Below are positions 19,271-62,049 of a DNA stretch of 64,000 nt, piece by piece. Origin of the DNA: Stramonita haemastoma (Eukaryota; Mollusca; Gastropoda; Neogastropoda; Muricidae); contig CM060323.1 of NCBI GenBank assembly GCA_030674155.1, positions 39,087,177 through 39,151,176 on the forward strand. Reading direction: 5' to 3'. Below the pieces are notes generated by a model. The model saw only the letters and a program-made list of their open reading frames with translations, was not told the DNA's origin and did no database searches. Both the position numbers and the translations under genes were made by a program. Position 1 is the first letter of the stretch; every line of letters begins with the position of its first letter.

Positions 19271-22200
19271 TGGTTATTTTTATGAAATAGAAGTGTAAGT
19301 GTACTATAAAACAAGTGTAAATAAGTTTGTAGGATCTTGTTTTACACTTTTGAATATTGTGGATAGCACTAAAAGTGTTATTTTGCTATAAAAATTGAAA
19401 AAAATACGACTTCTTCGAAGGAAAGTTTTGTTTTCAGCTTTTTCGTCATTCAAGTTTGACGAATTTGATTTCGTTTACTTATGATTTCAATTGCTGCTGA
19501 TGCTGGATATTATCTTAATATTTAACTGTAAATGCTTAACCAATATTTGACTGTGATTTTTTACCTTTTCTTGCTGTCTATCGTAAAGTTTAGTTTAAAG
19601 AAAGTGTTACAGTAAAGTAGCATGTAGAATGATTAGGCTATCGAAAGCGAGGCTGCGTCCGTGTAGTCTTTCCCGGGTTCCGCTTATAACAGAAAAAGAA
19701 TGAGAAAAAGATAATTCACGAAATTACAACTTGTTTTCCATTTTCTTTTGAACCCCCTTTCGGTAAACTTACGTTAATTTTATCAAGCTTTGTTATGAAT
19801 TCTGCGCTAGTGTCTGTGGTCTTGTTTTATTCATATAAAAAGTAAGTCATGTTCTGTCCGCCATTAGAAGCGTGTCACATGGTTTTGCATTTAAAAAAAA
19901 AAGAGGAAATTTTTATATATAGACAGTTTTATTTGGTGTTTTCAGTTGTGTTAGTAATTGTAGTTTCATTGATAGGCTTTGAGTTTTTGTTTGCTGGTCT
20001 TTAAAGAGCTGTTTACAGTTATGAGTGATCATGTACAATACAAAAATCTCACTTTTTGTGGGGGAAGGGTCTTATTTTTTCTTTTTATTTTCATGGAAAG
20101 TTTTTAACTCAAAATGTACACACCATACCCAAGGAACACGCTGTATGTCTTTCTGCCATGTGGTATAAAGTTGTTCATTTTGAACCTGTGGATTTACATG
20201 AGTGACCAAAAGAAAAAAGAAATGAAAAAACTATCAAGTATTACTATCAGATTAATTTTGCTCTGACAAAGCATAATACACTGGCATTAGGTAAGTAAAA
20301 TAAGGATAAGATTTTATTTGTTCAGGAAAGTGAAAGAAAAAAGTTATGTAAGTATCCAACACATGGTGCTGGTTATTGGTTTTAATTTGAATTTTGTTTT
20401 TGGAATATGAAGATTGCTTTGAATGTTATTGTTGATTATGCATTATATATAAATTTATTGTGTAATTATTTCAGAAGCATTGTAGTACAAACTGTGTATT
20501 GGTTGCTAAATCATTTTAGTTGTTGGTCTGAAGTGAAATTGTGTATATATGAGTAAATTGCACTGCTTTTGTAGTGAATGTTGAAACTTATATGATTTAA
20601 ATTACTTTCAAAATATTTCATTTAAAAGAAAGATCAAGCAAGAAAGCTTGCTTCACTTTAAGACATGGTGCACACTTTAAAATGTCAAGAATCAACATAC
20701 AAAATTATCCCCCCACCCCACCCATGGAAAAAAAAAAGGAGGAAAGAAATGGCTTTTATTTGTTCTGAGTAAAATTTTTTTTTTTTAATTGCAAAACCAA
20801 CATGAACATCTGTTCAGTGGAAGTGAATTCTATCAAAATATATTCAGTCCCTCCAGCCTGAATACATAGAAGATCACTAATTGTGATGATTTTATTTTTT
20901 ATTTTTTTTTATTTTAAAATTCTGATATTTTTCTTCAAAATAGTTATGTTTAAATGAACATAAAGTTTCTACATAATGTATATGACATGTATTCAAGCAT
21001 GTCAGGCATAGTAATGTATAAACAGAGAATAAAACAACCTCAGTTGAAATGCTGATGCATAAAATAGTCATACTCTTGATACTGTGGCAGCTTATTAGAA
21101 GAATGTTATATTTAATGATCAGTATGTCCAGATTGCTGTTTTAATACTTATTAGAATGTTTTGTTTTTATTGTGGTTTTATCATTTATAGTTAAAAACAA
21201 GACATTTTTGTTTGTTGCTCAGTTAAAAAAAAATCATAGAAACAGAGACAAACTAGAGATGCTCTCACAGCCTAAACTGTTTTTAGCTTATATCTTTCTT
21301 TTTTTTTTATTTTTTTTTTTTTTTTTTTAGTAGTCTTGCTGATCTATCCAAAGTGAATATTGAAAAAAAAAATCTGAAGTTTTTTATTTTTTTCCCAAGC
21401 CCTCATTTCATACTTTTAAAAAATCATTTTTGAAAACGTTCAGCATTAAAACAAATCTTTATTTGATATTTGAAAATTTCTCTTGTTCTTGCTGCTTACA
21501 AAAATCAGACACCAGGTCTTTGGCCTTAAGAGCTTTCCCTTTAGAACTCTGCTAGACCGATTCTTCTGAAACATAAAATTTTTATTTGAGGTTCATCTTC
21601 AGGGAAGAGTGTGACTAGCATATTTTGCTCTTCTCTCAAATTCTTTTGAAAACACTATCCTATAAAATTATTTCCATCAGTGAGTAATCTGGTTTGCTCC
21701 GTAAAAAATTTGAAACATTCTCAGGACATCAATTTCACTGTTTCTTCTTTGTGAGATAAGAAGTATTTAAATTGAAGTGAACTGAATTTCCTTTTGTGTC
21801 TGAAATTCCACTCTTGAAATCAGTGCTGGTTGAAACATCAACCAGTATTCAACCAGCCCAAATTTCTTAAGTTTCAAGATCTGTACACTAAGCCTCTCTA
21901 AAACATGATAGATAACAGTATAGTTTGTACCTGGAATCCAGACTCTCTTATATACTGAAATTTTATAATTGAATGATTTACTTTTGGGATGCATTTAAAG
22001 CTGAAATTTGGAGTACTGATAGTCCATACCAAAGTACCACAAGATTCAATGGAATCAGTGCACAGCAACAAGGAGGAGAATCCCTATGAAAACTTTCATC
22101 AGATCTGTCTGAACTTTAAGAATTCAACAGGTACGCACTGGCAGGTCACATTACTTGGAATGAATAATAGAAATATTGTGTAAAATCTAAATTTAGGTAG

Positions 22201-22552
22201 CCTAGATGTTTTTTTTTTTCATAATAGAGAATATCAGGCAGAATAGAGATGTACAGCTGTTATTCCTCATAAGGTGATTCAGTAGGAGAAAAAAAACAAA
22301 AACTATGAGTTCAGTGATTTCTTGTTCTTTCTAAATTTTGTATGGAAGTAAATTGAAAAGAGTTCTTTTCATGAAGAAGGAAATAAAAAAAAAGAAGCTA
22401 ATTCAGAATTCTATGCAAAAAATCCTAAACAAATAACTCAGTAGATGATTTAAAAGGTTAAGGAAATTTATAATAAGAAGTGGAATGAAAATCATCCACA
22501 CTTGCCTAAAACATTGGGTCTGCAGAGTCGGGTGACGTGACTTGCGTTTCAG
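19271..22552 (+). other. AT-rich first intron of L3MBTL (probable)
   Basis: No coding exon was recognised. There are poly-A and poly-T runs (for example 21299-21330) but few repeats. The first coding exon at 22553 begins with a splice acceptor, so an upstream non-coding exon is implied. Confidence 0.4.
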
Positions 22553-22562
22553 ATTGGTTTCC

Positions 22563-22570
22563 ATGCTACG

Positions 22571-22574
<4 letters not shown>
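22563..22574 (+). promoter_or_regulatory. three-codon uORF overlapping the L3MBTL start (ATGA)
   Basis: In the leader, ATG CTA CGA TGA ends so that its stop overlaps the main start in the tetranucleotide ATGA. Such overlaps can allow reinitiation. It lies 10 bases after the acceptor, so any transcript using this exon would carry it. Confidence 0.55.
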
Positions 22575-51881
<29,307 letters not shown>

Positions 51882-52156
51882 TAGACCGACACCTTTTTTT
51901 ATGGTTTGTGTTGTAGCTGTTCAATTCAAGTCCCATGTGTAATTCCAGTATGTCACATTGCTAAACTTGCAATTCTTTTTGTCTGTTGGTTTTGCTTATT
52001 TATAGATAGATTTTAAAATGTCCAAGATGCGCAAGCTGCCTCATAGATTGAGATTGGGTTTTTTGTTTTTTTCGTTTTTGGTGATGCTATTTTTGTTCTG
52101 GTTTGGATTATAATGGCTGTACTTGCAATAATTATCATGTAAGAATGACCTCAGTG

Positions 52157-52179
52157 GGGGGGGGGGGGGGGGGGGGGGG
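52157..52179 (+). repeat. poly-G run in the 3' UTR
   Basis: About 22 consecutive G residues lie roughly 275 bases after the L3MBTL stop. Confidence 0.8.
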
Positions 52180-52256
52180 TGCACATCAGTGAGTATCATG
52201 AAGCGGAGAGATTGGGAAGTGGAGAGCACAAGAGAAGTGTTTCTTTGGACCACAGT

Positions 52257-52262
52257 AATAAA
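52257..52262 (+). terminator. candidate polyadenylation signal AATAAA
   Basis: This is the first canonical hexamer after the L3MBTL stop, about 375 bases downstream. Later AATAAA sites exist (for example near 56624), so the 3' UTR may be longer. Confidence 0.4.
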
Positions 52263-52717
52263 TGTTTAACTGCACTCTCATGCAGGAAAAAAACAACTGA
52301 TGGATGTTCTCTGAATTGATACATCGTCATTAAAGACACAATCACTTTGACCAGAACACTTGGAGGAAAACCAGCAAGAAACTCTTAGGTGAATGGTGAA
52401 ACAAATATAGGCACGGAGGCTTTGTGTCACCACAATGGAAGTGTCATGGGCATGTGTGACTTTTGTTTTTTGGAATTGTTTTGCTTATAACATTGAACTT
52501 TTGGCAATTCTGGTTTAACGATGTGCGGTTTGGATGTAGCTTCTGGTGTTTTGTAAAGTAGGGCTTTCACTCTTTGTTTTCAGAAGGATTTCTTTCACCT
52601 ATTCATAGCTTTGTGTAAATGCTTGAAATCTTTTTTTAAAAACTTTTATTTTGTTTAGGTAATTATGAAACATCTTAGTATGTTTCCAATCAACATTTTA
52701 GAACTAATACAATACAA

Positions 52718-53015
52718 GGGGACAGGAAAGCTCAGTGCTCAGAACGCTCACTTTCCCCAAGCTAATATTTAACAGCATTGAGCATGGTTACCAACTGGTT
52801 GGGTGACTGTTTGTGCTCCTTGGCTTCAGCATAGCCCCCCCAGTTAACCCAGCTGTAAATGGATACCTGTCCTCTGTAGGGTCAGGGAAGGTAAAGCAGC
52901 GAGGTAGAGGAGATGGGCGCCGCCCTCACATATGCTGGCCCTTGGAGAAGCTGAAGTCTCTGATGCCTCGCTCGCCAACAACTGTATAGGTTATGGGACA
53001 CTTTTACCTTTTTAC
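52718..53015 (+). mobile_element. 5S/tRNA-like hybrid SINE, plus orientation
   Basis: ggggacaggaaagctcagtg head, then gcattgagcatggttaccaa and ctggttgggtgactgtttgt, then the common body (ccagttaacccagctgtaaa; gggaaggtaaagcagcgagg) and tail ataggttatgggacactttt. Near full length. Confidence 0.85.
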
Positions 53016-53553
53016 AATGTATAGGAGGGAAAGAAACAAGCCGGCCACTCTTCCCATAATCCTGAATCTTATCATGATGGGATGTTTCCTGGAGCAAATG
53101 GCAAAAAAGTAGTCCTTTTGAAGGTTATATCACAAAGGTATTTTATACTTGAAAAAGGAAGATAGAACATTTCAAAATGGCTACACTCAATTTACTGATG
53201 TTGTTGGCCGATTTCTTCTTTGGACTGTGTATTTTGACTCATACAGTTGACATCATATTTTTCATCTTTTCCATATCTTGATGAATGGGTGGATGTGGTA
53301 GCTGAAATCTAAATCTTTTTCACAACATATTATGTTCTTATGTCTTTGATTACTACTATTGTCTTGTGTTCATTTATGTCCACGTCTATGCATAATATAC
53401 AAGTTGGATATCTGGACTCTTTTGGTGTACTCATAATCACGCAATATCTAGTCTAGCCTAGCTTGTTAGATGTATATTTGACAAATACAACAGTTTTCTA
53501 AGTACTGATGTACAGTCAGTTTTTATGCATTGTAATGTGGTACATTTCTCCTG

Positions 53554-53558
<5 letters not shown>

Positions 53559-53643
<85 letters not shown>

Positions 53644-53645
53644 CA
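53559..53645. repeat. (CA)n microsatellite
   Basis: A CA tract with one CC interruption. Confidence 0.95.
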
Positions 53646-53807
53646 ATTATATCTTAGTGGGTAGAAAGATTGATTTTTTTTTCTAGTATGATCTTTTGAA
53701 CACTTATTTTGGGGACCACAAGTATCTGTAGAATCAATGGCAATAACGCTTTTAGTGGAAAGTCATGATAATTTATTTTCACTCATCGCAGTTAAGACTG
53801 AACAGAA

Positions 53808-53917
53808 ATGATAGAGAGGGAGGGGGAGGAGATGGATGACCCACAAGAAGAGAAAGGAGATAAAGAAAATAACGATAAGACAAAAGATGAAGAAGGCCCC
53901 ACTCCTACCAAAAAAAG
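53808..53917 (+). CDS. putative first coding exon of an unknown acidic protein
   Basis: After an acceptor-like tcatcgcag (53783-53791) an ATG opens 36 codons: MIEREGEEMDDPQEEKG, DKENNDKTKDEEGPTPTKK. It ends at aaaaaaggtactg, a donor-like site. An in-frame stop just upstream makes the ATG a plausible start. The Asp/Glu/Lys composition is unlike nearby sequence. I do not recognise the family. It may start a gene continuing beyond the window, be an alternative L3MBTL 3' exon, or be chance. Confidence 0.4.
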
Positions 53918-53964
53918 GTACTGTATGTCAACTTTTAATCGTTAACATGCTTTTAATGCACAAT

Positions 53965-54325
53965 ATAAAAAAAAAGCTATTCAATTTTAAAAAAAGAAAA
54001 CAGTAATCAGACAATTTTATGAAAAGTTATCAAAAATTTAAATGCTAGACCTCAGGAAGTGACAAAATGAGAAATTAAGAAATTTGGACATTGTAATACA
54101 TGGTCTGGATAAGGGATTGGTTGGTTTTGTTTTTTTTAATGCATTTTTAAAGCAAAAAGATACAATATTATGTAAGCAGTACAAGGTTAAAGAAAGCTTT
54201 CAGTTTTATAATCAATTCAGATCTTAAGATTGACAACCTAACAACCTCCACCTGCCCAAAATCACTGCTAGTGGAAAGGTAGGTCCGGTGCAGTGTGACT
54301 CCTTTTGTGGTGGAGGAACACGTTT
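53965..54325 (+). mobile_element. diverged second copy of the 17.3-kb MITE
   Basis: It shares in order gacaattttatgaaaagtta, tgacaaaatgagaaatt, a tggtctggataagggattgg block, aatcaattcagatctt and a right end tgtggtggaggaacacg with the element at 17292-17713. The left terminus is not clear, so it is probably truncated. Confidence 0.6.
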
Positions 54326-54659
54326 GAGAAATAAGATAAGAGCGTGGGGTGGGGGTGGGGTTGGTGGGTTGTGTGGAAACTGGATACCTCACTTTTGCCA
54401 TGAAGGAAAGAATAGGAAAACTTGGAAGTTTGTAGCTCCATTAGAACCAAACACACTAGAGATCAGATCCTGGTATGATTAAGAAGGAGAAAACAGGATG
54501 TGTGAGGCCCCATAGAACAAGCAAGCAAGCAGAGAAAAACCAATAAGAAAAAGCCATGTATTCAGGCTTGAGAAAAAAAAAAGAGAAAGGGGAAAACAGG
54601 AGGCTAAAAACCCATGAAACACATGTATATGTACACACACATGCATGCACCATGTGCAT

Positions 54660-54762
54660 GCACACACACACGCACGCACGCACGCACGCACGCACGCTCG
54701 CTCGCTAGCTCGCTCACTCACTCACTCACTCACTCACTCACTCACTCACTCACTCACTCAAA
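54660..54762. repeat. (CA)n(CGCA)n(CTCG)n(CTCA)n compound microsatellite
   Basis: Tetranucleotide units change stepwise from CGCA to CTCG to CTCA. Confidence 0.95.
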
Positions 54763-57271
54763 AAACAGCAGATCTTATCTTTACTATCACTTATTTGTGG
54801 AAAGCTGAATGTGTTTTCATATATTTGAAATTCATGCGATCATGATATTCAAACCTGGGGCTGATTTTCTTCTCCATGGATCATTAGCTAGACGGCAATG
54901 CCACTTTTCCTTTGAATGAGTGTTGTGTAGAGGTTATCATCACGTGAATTTGTGAAAAAAAAAAAGGTTGTCAAAAGTCCAATGATGATTTGAATGACTA
55001 CATTGTACCAACCATTTCTTGTTTTGGTTACTTGTGTTCTGAGACCAATCAACATGTACTAATGCTTGATTTTTCTTTGTTTTTGCGGTTGGCTACATAG
55101 TATGTTCAAAAAGCTGATTCATCCAGCTTATTACTCGATACGATGCATTTTTTTCAGGGTGCTGAATTGTTGGTTGTCATTGCTTTGCCCTGTGAATGCC
55201 GCACTCTTCTGTACATCATCTGAAATGAATTATGCATGTTTGTGTTTCGAAGATGTGTTGCTAGGAAAGAGTCATGTCTCACGATAAGCGATGCACCTGC
55301 TTTGTTGTTGATTCACTGTTGATAAGAACCAGTTACCACCTCACAAATGTCTCGCTCACAAGTGTCATGGATGAACATGTATGTAGCAGCTGCGGTGATG
55401 TATGTATCATAAACCTTCAATAATTTCAGCTTGTGTTTTATCTATTCATCAGATACTTTTAAGAGATCTAGCGTGTAAGTACGTCAGTATGTAAGTAATA
55501 ATTCTTCTTGTCTTGGAAAAAAAAAATGGCGGGAAAGTGTGCACCATGAATCACTGATGCTGTTAAAAAAACTTTTGGTACACCTGTGCGAAACATGTAT
55601 GTGTGTTTTTAGTTTGCTTCGTGAATAGTTTTATCATACAGATGTAAATAATTCACAAAGTATTGCTTGCAGCGTTGAGGTGCATATATTGATTGCTGAA
55701 TTATGTGCCAAAAATAGTGTTCAGATCTGGTGGCCATCTCTTTGCGTGTACTTGATGTATCACTGTGTTGCATGGTGGAGTTGTGCAAAATGTGATCTTT
55801 CTCCAGTGAGCGTTTGAATCACCTCTACTGGACAAGGGAGGACATACCTAGTTTCATTTTGTGCATGAAAAATTGTATTGGTATGTCAGGATGATTTCTG
55901 TTCAGTTACGAGGTCAGTACTAAGGACAGGTACTGTACTACGCTCAGTGAAAACACTTTGGCTGTCTGTTTGAACAGAAATGTTTCCATGGAAAAGAATT
56001 AATCCATGATTGATCGACTTGTTTCTTGGGGTAATTTGACCAGATCACCATTTAATGATCAAAGGTATAGCTGGGAAAGAATGGATCAGCTTCATTCAGC
56101 CGGCTTGTGTCAGTGTTGGTTTCCAGCTGTTAGTGATTCTGAGACTTCCCACCAGTGATGAGCAGAAGGAAAGACTGGTGTTCTTTGTTGTATGGGGTGC
56201 TCTGTGTTTGTATTATAGCGTGGTGCTGTGGCTGGCTGGGAGTGTGTCGTGTACCAGAGAGGGATTCTGACACAATGGTTGAATGATTGTTTCTTTCACT
56301 ACTTGCTCAACGTGGGATTTTGTGAAACGAGAATTGCCCAGTGAACTTTTCAGCATTGCAGGAAAATGGCGTGTGTACATGGGGAAAAAAAGGAGATAGC
56401 CCTGAATTTTGTCATTTGGAAATGTGATTTTTGTAGTAGTAAGAGGGCAGTGTTCAAGAACTTTTGTATCTTTTTCTTCTTCATTTTTGCTTGATATGTG
56501 TGGGATTTTTTGTTTGCTTGTTTTTGATGGAGCAGAATAATCAGGAACCAATTTCTTTGCATCTATGATTAGAAAAGCGGACCAAAAAAGTCCATTGTTA
56601 ATGCTGTCTACTTTTTGTCAAGAATAAACCTTTTTCTCCCTGTCTTCAGGAAGGTGAAAAAAGGATGCAGTTTTCTCTCTCACAGAGAGCAAGCAGATGG
56701 TGGATGGAGGTGGATTTTGATTTTGATTGACTTTGGTGTGCTCAGTTTAGTATACATAGGTGTAGGTCCATTAAGCAGTTTAAATATTGGCCTTATTTTT
56801 TTTTTTTTTTGTCAAGGGAATGTGGAATTACAGCCTCCCATCTTCTGAACCCTGTCATTGTTTTTTTTTTTTTTTTTTTTTTTTTCTTTTTTCTGTCATT
56901 CTTTTCTCTCTGGCCAGATAGGCTGAAAGGTGAAGGGCTGTTGTTTTTTTCTGTTTTTTCACTTTTGTTGTTTTGCTCCCATCCAACTGTATCCCCTGGA
57001 TTACTGATACTTCAACATCCTGGTCAACTGTGTTGCCGGAATAGTGTGATGATGGTCGGTTGATGGCACGGTTTCTGAATCGGATAACTCCGCTGGGGCT
57101 CTAATACAATCAAACTCATGTTGTTTGCCGGTGTAGCAAGCTTGTAGCATATGATGTATTTGAATGCTGTAGAATTTGATCGTGCTCTTTTTTTACCATT
57201 TTTGCAAGATTATGTGTAATCAGTTGGGTAACTGGGTAGCATACAGTGAATTTCAACAAGGAATGCAGGCG

Positions 57272-57272
<1 letters not shown>
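54763..57272. other. unique-looking non-coding sequence
   Basis: No exon, SINE or tandem repeat was recognised apart from T runs at 56797-56810 and 56861-56885. The 70-110 codon ORFs lack coding character. It could be the 3' end of L3MBTL or an intron of a downstream gene. Confidence 0.45.

Positions 57273-57341
<69 letters not shown>
57273..57341. repeat. (GT)n microsatellite
   Basis: Pure GT tract of about 68 bases. Confidence 0.95.
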
Positions 57342-59504
57342 AGTATATCCTGTGTATTTGTTTTCTTATTTCCCCAACCCTCAATCCTTACACTTATAAG
57401 GTATTTAGCTGCTGTAAGATTATTATCAAGGGCAGCCAGTCAGGTTTGTCTTCAATCAACAAAACCCCTTTTTTTTGCGTTTCATATTAATGGAATTTAA
57501 ACAATCATAAACAGTTGAAAAATAAATGGTGGGGTGGGGGTGGATCATTGTGGCAGAATCTTGTCAGTCTTACCACAGGGACATTTCCTGTGCTGAAATC
57601 AAACAGAGAAACCAACAAAAAGAAAAAAAAAAAAAAAAGAGGAACCCCCCCCCCCCCTCTCCAAACAACCCACAATATACAAGCAAGAAGATTCTCATGT
57701 TGGTATTATATTGATTACTTTAATTTGATTTTTCTGTTAGAATGATGAAGTTTGTTGAGGATTATCAACTATATCAACAAGCAACATAATCTGAGTTGAA
57801 ACAACTTTTGTGTGTGTGTGGTGAAGCTGAACAGGCTTGTTGAAGAAATTGATTGTTAGACGATCTGAGGAGACCTCAGGAAAAGTCATTTTTTGTTTCT
57901 TTTGGTTTTTTGGTGTCATTTTCTTGATGCTGGTAGCGCTAGTAAGCCTAATGTTCTGTTTTATAAGCAGTCAACCTTAAGTAGGGTTATTTTTTTAGTT
58001 TTGTTTGGAATTTGACAACCAGCATCAGAAGTTCAACTTCTCATCAGTTCTTTCCCTTGATTTTCAATCACTTAATGATTGGTGGATATTTTTCAGGAAA
58101 ATATTCCACTAAATTTTTTTTGTTTTAAGTACTACACACGCACACACACACATTCTCTGTCTCTCACCTAAAAGTCAACATTCATATTAGAAAAAAATAT
58201 TCTATGGTGGATCAAACCTTGAAGATATAACAGAGAGAAACCAAAGAAAAGCAGTTTTGATCAGTTGACTGTGAATTTATAGCTCTGATACTTATTAAAA
58301 AAAAAAAAAAGAAGAAGAAAATAACACCTCATAAACTAGGTAGGCATAAAAAAGAGTTACAGTTTTGTTTATCTTGTCATGTAATTTTTTGGGGAGATGT
58401 AAATTACTGAATCATTAGTAGTAATTTTTTTAAGGTTAATGACAGAAGCATAATTCCAACAATCCACACCTCTTTGGGGATAATTGTGTTACTTACATAG
58501 AAAAATATTGAGCTCTCTGTGGAAGTTTGCTGTTCGTTGCTGTAATCCTCTGTCTGATTGTTGGGCACATACCTTTCTCTGTGATCATCATCTCTGGTAT
58601 GTATGTGCTGCAGTGTTCTGTGGAGATGATGTACAGGTGGCATGCAATCTTTAACGCGTGTATGTGTCAGTGGTATGATGACGCTTGATCAGGTATCGCC
58701 ACATTAAAGTGTTGCTTGATAACAGTCGGCCATTTATTTTAATCATACAGTGAACTGATGTACTCCACTTCATCTGTACACGAATTTCGTGCATGTGTTT
58801 TTTTTTCAACTGCCTTATGCTGTCCTGTGCCATAACTGCTGATTCATCATTCCTTATTTTGCGGTTGTGTGTGAGGTTTCTTTTGTTTTGTGTTTTTGCT
58901 TTTTTATATTAAAAAAAAAAATCTGTAGACAAACTACATTGCATCTTTATAGATGTAGGAGTATTTTGCTTGTAGTATTTTTAAAATTTTTATTTGGTTG
59001 TATGGTGATGGTACTTTTATTAATGATTGCTAAAAGATGAATGTGCTTCTTTTGAAATGCGTTTTGAGTTTATCGTCATGCTGTCACTAAGTGTAACTGG
59101 CTTGATTTGAAAAAAAAAACATATAAAAGAGAGGGTATAGAGATTTTTCATATTTCCATTTACATGATATTATCTGTACTCTTAAAAATTTTTTTTTTTT
59201 TATCTATGGTGTATCACACTTGACAATGGTTATGCTCATGCTCCTGAAAAGAGTGTCTGGTCACAGCAACTAAAGGACCCCACTTCAAACCTGAGCCAGA
59301 CATTATGGCTGTACCTTAAATAGGACATTACTTAGAGTCAGTTAACCTCCATCTGGCAATAATACCAATAAGTTGCAGCTGTCTGTGTTACTATATCTTG
59401 TTTTATGTTTTTTAAAAAAAAATTTTAGATTTAAAAATATCGTCTGTCCTCTCATGTCTTTCAGCACTACCACAGTCATTTTGCTTATTGGGGGGGGGGG
59501 GAAA
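57342..59504. other. AT-rich non-coding
   Basis: No coding or mobile-element feature was recognised. There is a C run at 57645-57657 and assorted A and T runs. Confidence 0.5.
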
Positions 59505-59710
59505 CGGATAGCCTAGTGGTCAGAACATTGCGCTGGCAATTTGACGACCCAGGTTTCGATTCCCGTAAGTCCTTCAGATGAGACTTTAATTGAGCCCCGT
59601 GTGCAAACGCACGTAAAATCTTGTGCACTCGTAAACCTTCCGCGTTCGTAAGAGTAGGCCTGTTGCCGGTGGACGATACAAGATTTTACAAAAAACTGCA
59701 TACACTGGTG
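59505..59710 (+). mobile_element. tRNA-derived SINE, plus orientation
   Basis: The A-box-like gatagcctagtggtcagaac and B-box-like caggtttcgattcccg are spaced as in a tRNA. They are followed by gtccttcagatgagacttta and agccccgtgtgcaaacgcac, a version of the gatgagac core of the 38.3-kb SINE, and a short tail. Confidence 0.8.
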
Positions 59711-60814
59711 GGCTGGACAAAAGCACATGATGTTAATTCCATTATCCTCATATAAGAAGATATAAATAAGTAGATATATATACCTGCCTTTGCAAACCCA
59801 AGCATTTCAGCAGGCTGCTTAGTCTTACCAAGCCACAGAACCACCAGTAGAAGAGGCCCAGCACTGCAGAAGATATGTTGAACAGAGCTTTGAAAAGGGT
59901 GGGTCCCAGATGGGATTTGAACTGAACCATGCCTCCCCGCTTTGTGTCTGATGCACTAGCACTACATATGCGGATATAGGTGGTCATGCTTTGTGGTTTG
60001 TTTGCCTGGTGTGAGCAATTTATTTATTTCATTTTTAGATGGATAGATTTTTTTTTTCGGTTTAGCAAATGAATTGTTCAAATGAAAAGACTGCTGATAT
60101 TGTAAAAGCAGCATATCTTTTTTTTTTTTTTTAAAGGTTGTTTTATCAGGGACTAGCGATGACATAGCAAGTGAAGAGTGTTTTTGATCTCTTTGAAATT
60201 TGTACTAACAGACAGAAATTGTGTCTTTTTTCTGCTAGAATAGGTCTAATGATCCTTTGACATTAACTTATTGTCTTGTCAGGTCTGAGATGAACTCCCC
60301 CCCAAAAACAAAACCAAAAATCTATCCCTGCATTAATCAAACATTTATCCCATCTGTAGTCTTCCTAAAAAGAATATAGAAAAGGGATAGTCTTAGTTTT
60401 GTCTGAATAGTTTTCCGTGCTACAATAAAGGACGGATTGTTTTGTATTAAAAAAAACAACAACCCAAACCCCCCACAACAAATCAGAAACAAAAACCAAA
60501 CAAATTGATTAGTGGTTCCTTTGCTAATTGTGTTTTCATGCGCTGATATCTAAACAGTGCAAACTGCAACTGGTTTCCTTGGCTTAAAGACGAAAGTTTT
60601 ATGCTGAAAGAAAACAATTGCCTAAAGCTTGACATATTGATTTTCTGTTTGGTGATGATGTGTGTAGCACAAGCCTCCAGTTTCACTGTTGTGTGAACTG
60701 CAGAATTGTCCATAGCTGTTAGATTTTAAAAAAATCGTTTGTTTGAAGTACATTTGAAACTAATCTCCACCATACTGATCTCCTGGTTTACGATTCATTA
60801 ATGTGTAATTCTAC
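59711..60814. other. non-coding
   Basis: No feature is recognised beyond a possible tRNA-like B box on the minus strand near 59915 (gggatttgaactgaacc), probably another SINE remnant. Confidence 0.4.
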
Positions 60815-61072
<258 letters not shown>

Positions 61073-61714
61073 TTTTTCATATCTTTTGATATTACCCCAT
61101 TTTGAATTCTAACTACTTTACATCAGATGTTTCGATCACTTGTGTATCTTTCTTTTTTTGTGTGTATGTATGTGTGGTCATTATGATTTATTGTCCCAGC
61201 CGTGTAGCAGACACAACCAAGCTTGCCATTCCTTTAATAAATAAAAAAATTTAAAAAAAGGAGGGAAAAAAGTGTCATACACAGAGAAGCAGACAACACA
61301 ATGATATTGTCGGAGGAGGATTTTACTTTAAAAAAAACAGCCTGCAATACAGTCTGCGCTAGGTTAATACTTTGTTTGATTTTTCAACATTGATCATCTT
61401 CGGTTTTGGTTGTTACGTTGACACGGTGATATGTACATAATCATACCTTTTTTCTTTTTTGATATTCTTTGATAATAATTGTTTTGTACTTTTTATCTCT
61501 GCGGCTAGCTGCAGAGACGATTCCAGACCCATGATTCCTAATGCCCAGTGTGCAGATGTATTCTTCTTTACTTTGGTGTACAGAGAGAGAGAGAGTGTGA
61601 GAGAATGTGTGTAATTTGGCTTGGCCTGGTGAGTAACCAGACGTCTTCAGTAAATGAAGGAGGCTCATACCTGAAGGTGAAAAAGCACGAGTGGTGTGTT
61701 GATTTTTTCCCTGT

Positions 61715-61724
61715 GTGTGTATGT

Positions 61725-61779
<55 letters not shown>

Positions 61780-61793
61780 GAGTGCGTACGTGC

Positions 61794-61853
<60 letters not shown>
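61715..61853. repeat. (GT)n(GA)n compound microsatellite
   Basis: GT tract to about 61777, a short unique spacer, then GA to 61851. Confidence 0.95.
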
Positions 61854-61856
<3 letters not shown>

Positions 61857-62049
61857 CAATGTTCTCCAAAAAACAACCAACAACAAACCCGAAAAAAACC
61901 CGAAACTACATGTACACGTTCTTACACAAGCTCATCACATTCTAGACTTGGACTGACTTCTCCCTCAACTTCTGAAGAAGTTTTTGGGGCACTGCACTGA
62001 ATTTTTCAGAGTGTGCCTTAGAGGATTCGAACTTAACCAGGTCAGAGGA

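Noticed and set aside
56055..56270. 71-codon hydrophobic ORF in 3' flanking sequence
   Set aside because: Short, without homologous motif or splice context; expected by chance in T-rich sequence.
59505..59580. Possible functional tRNA gene
   Set aside because: A- and B-box-like motifs are present, but the cloverleaf is poor and a SINE body follows directly, so it is a SINE head.
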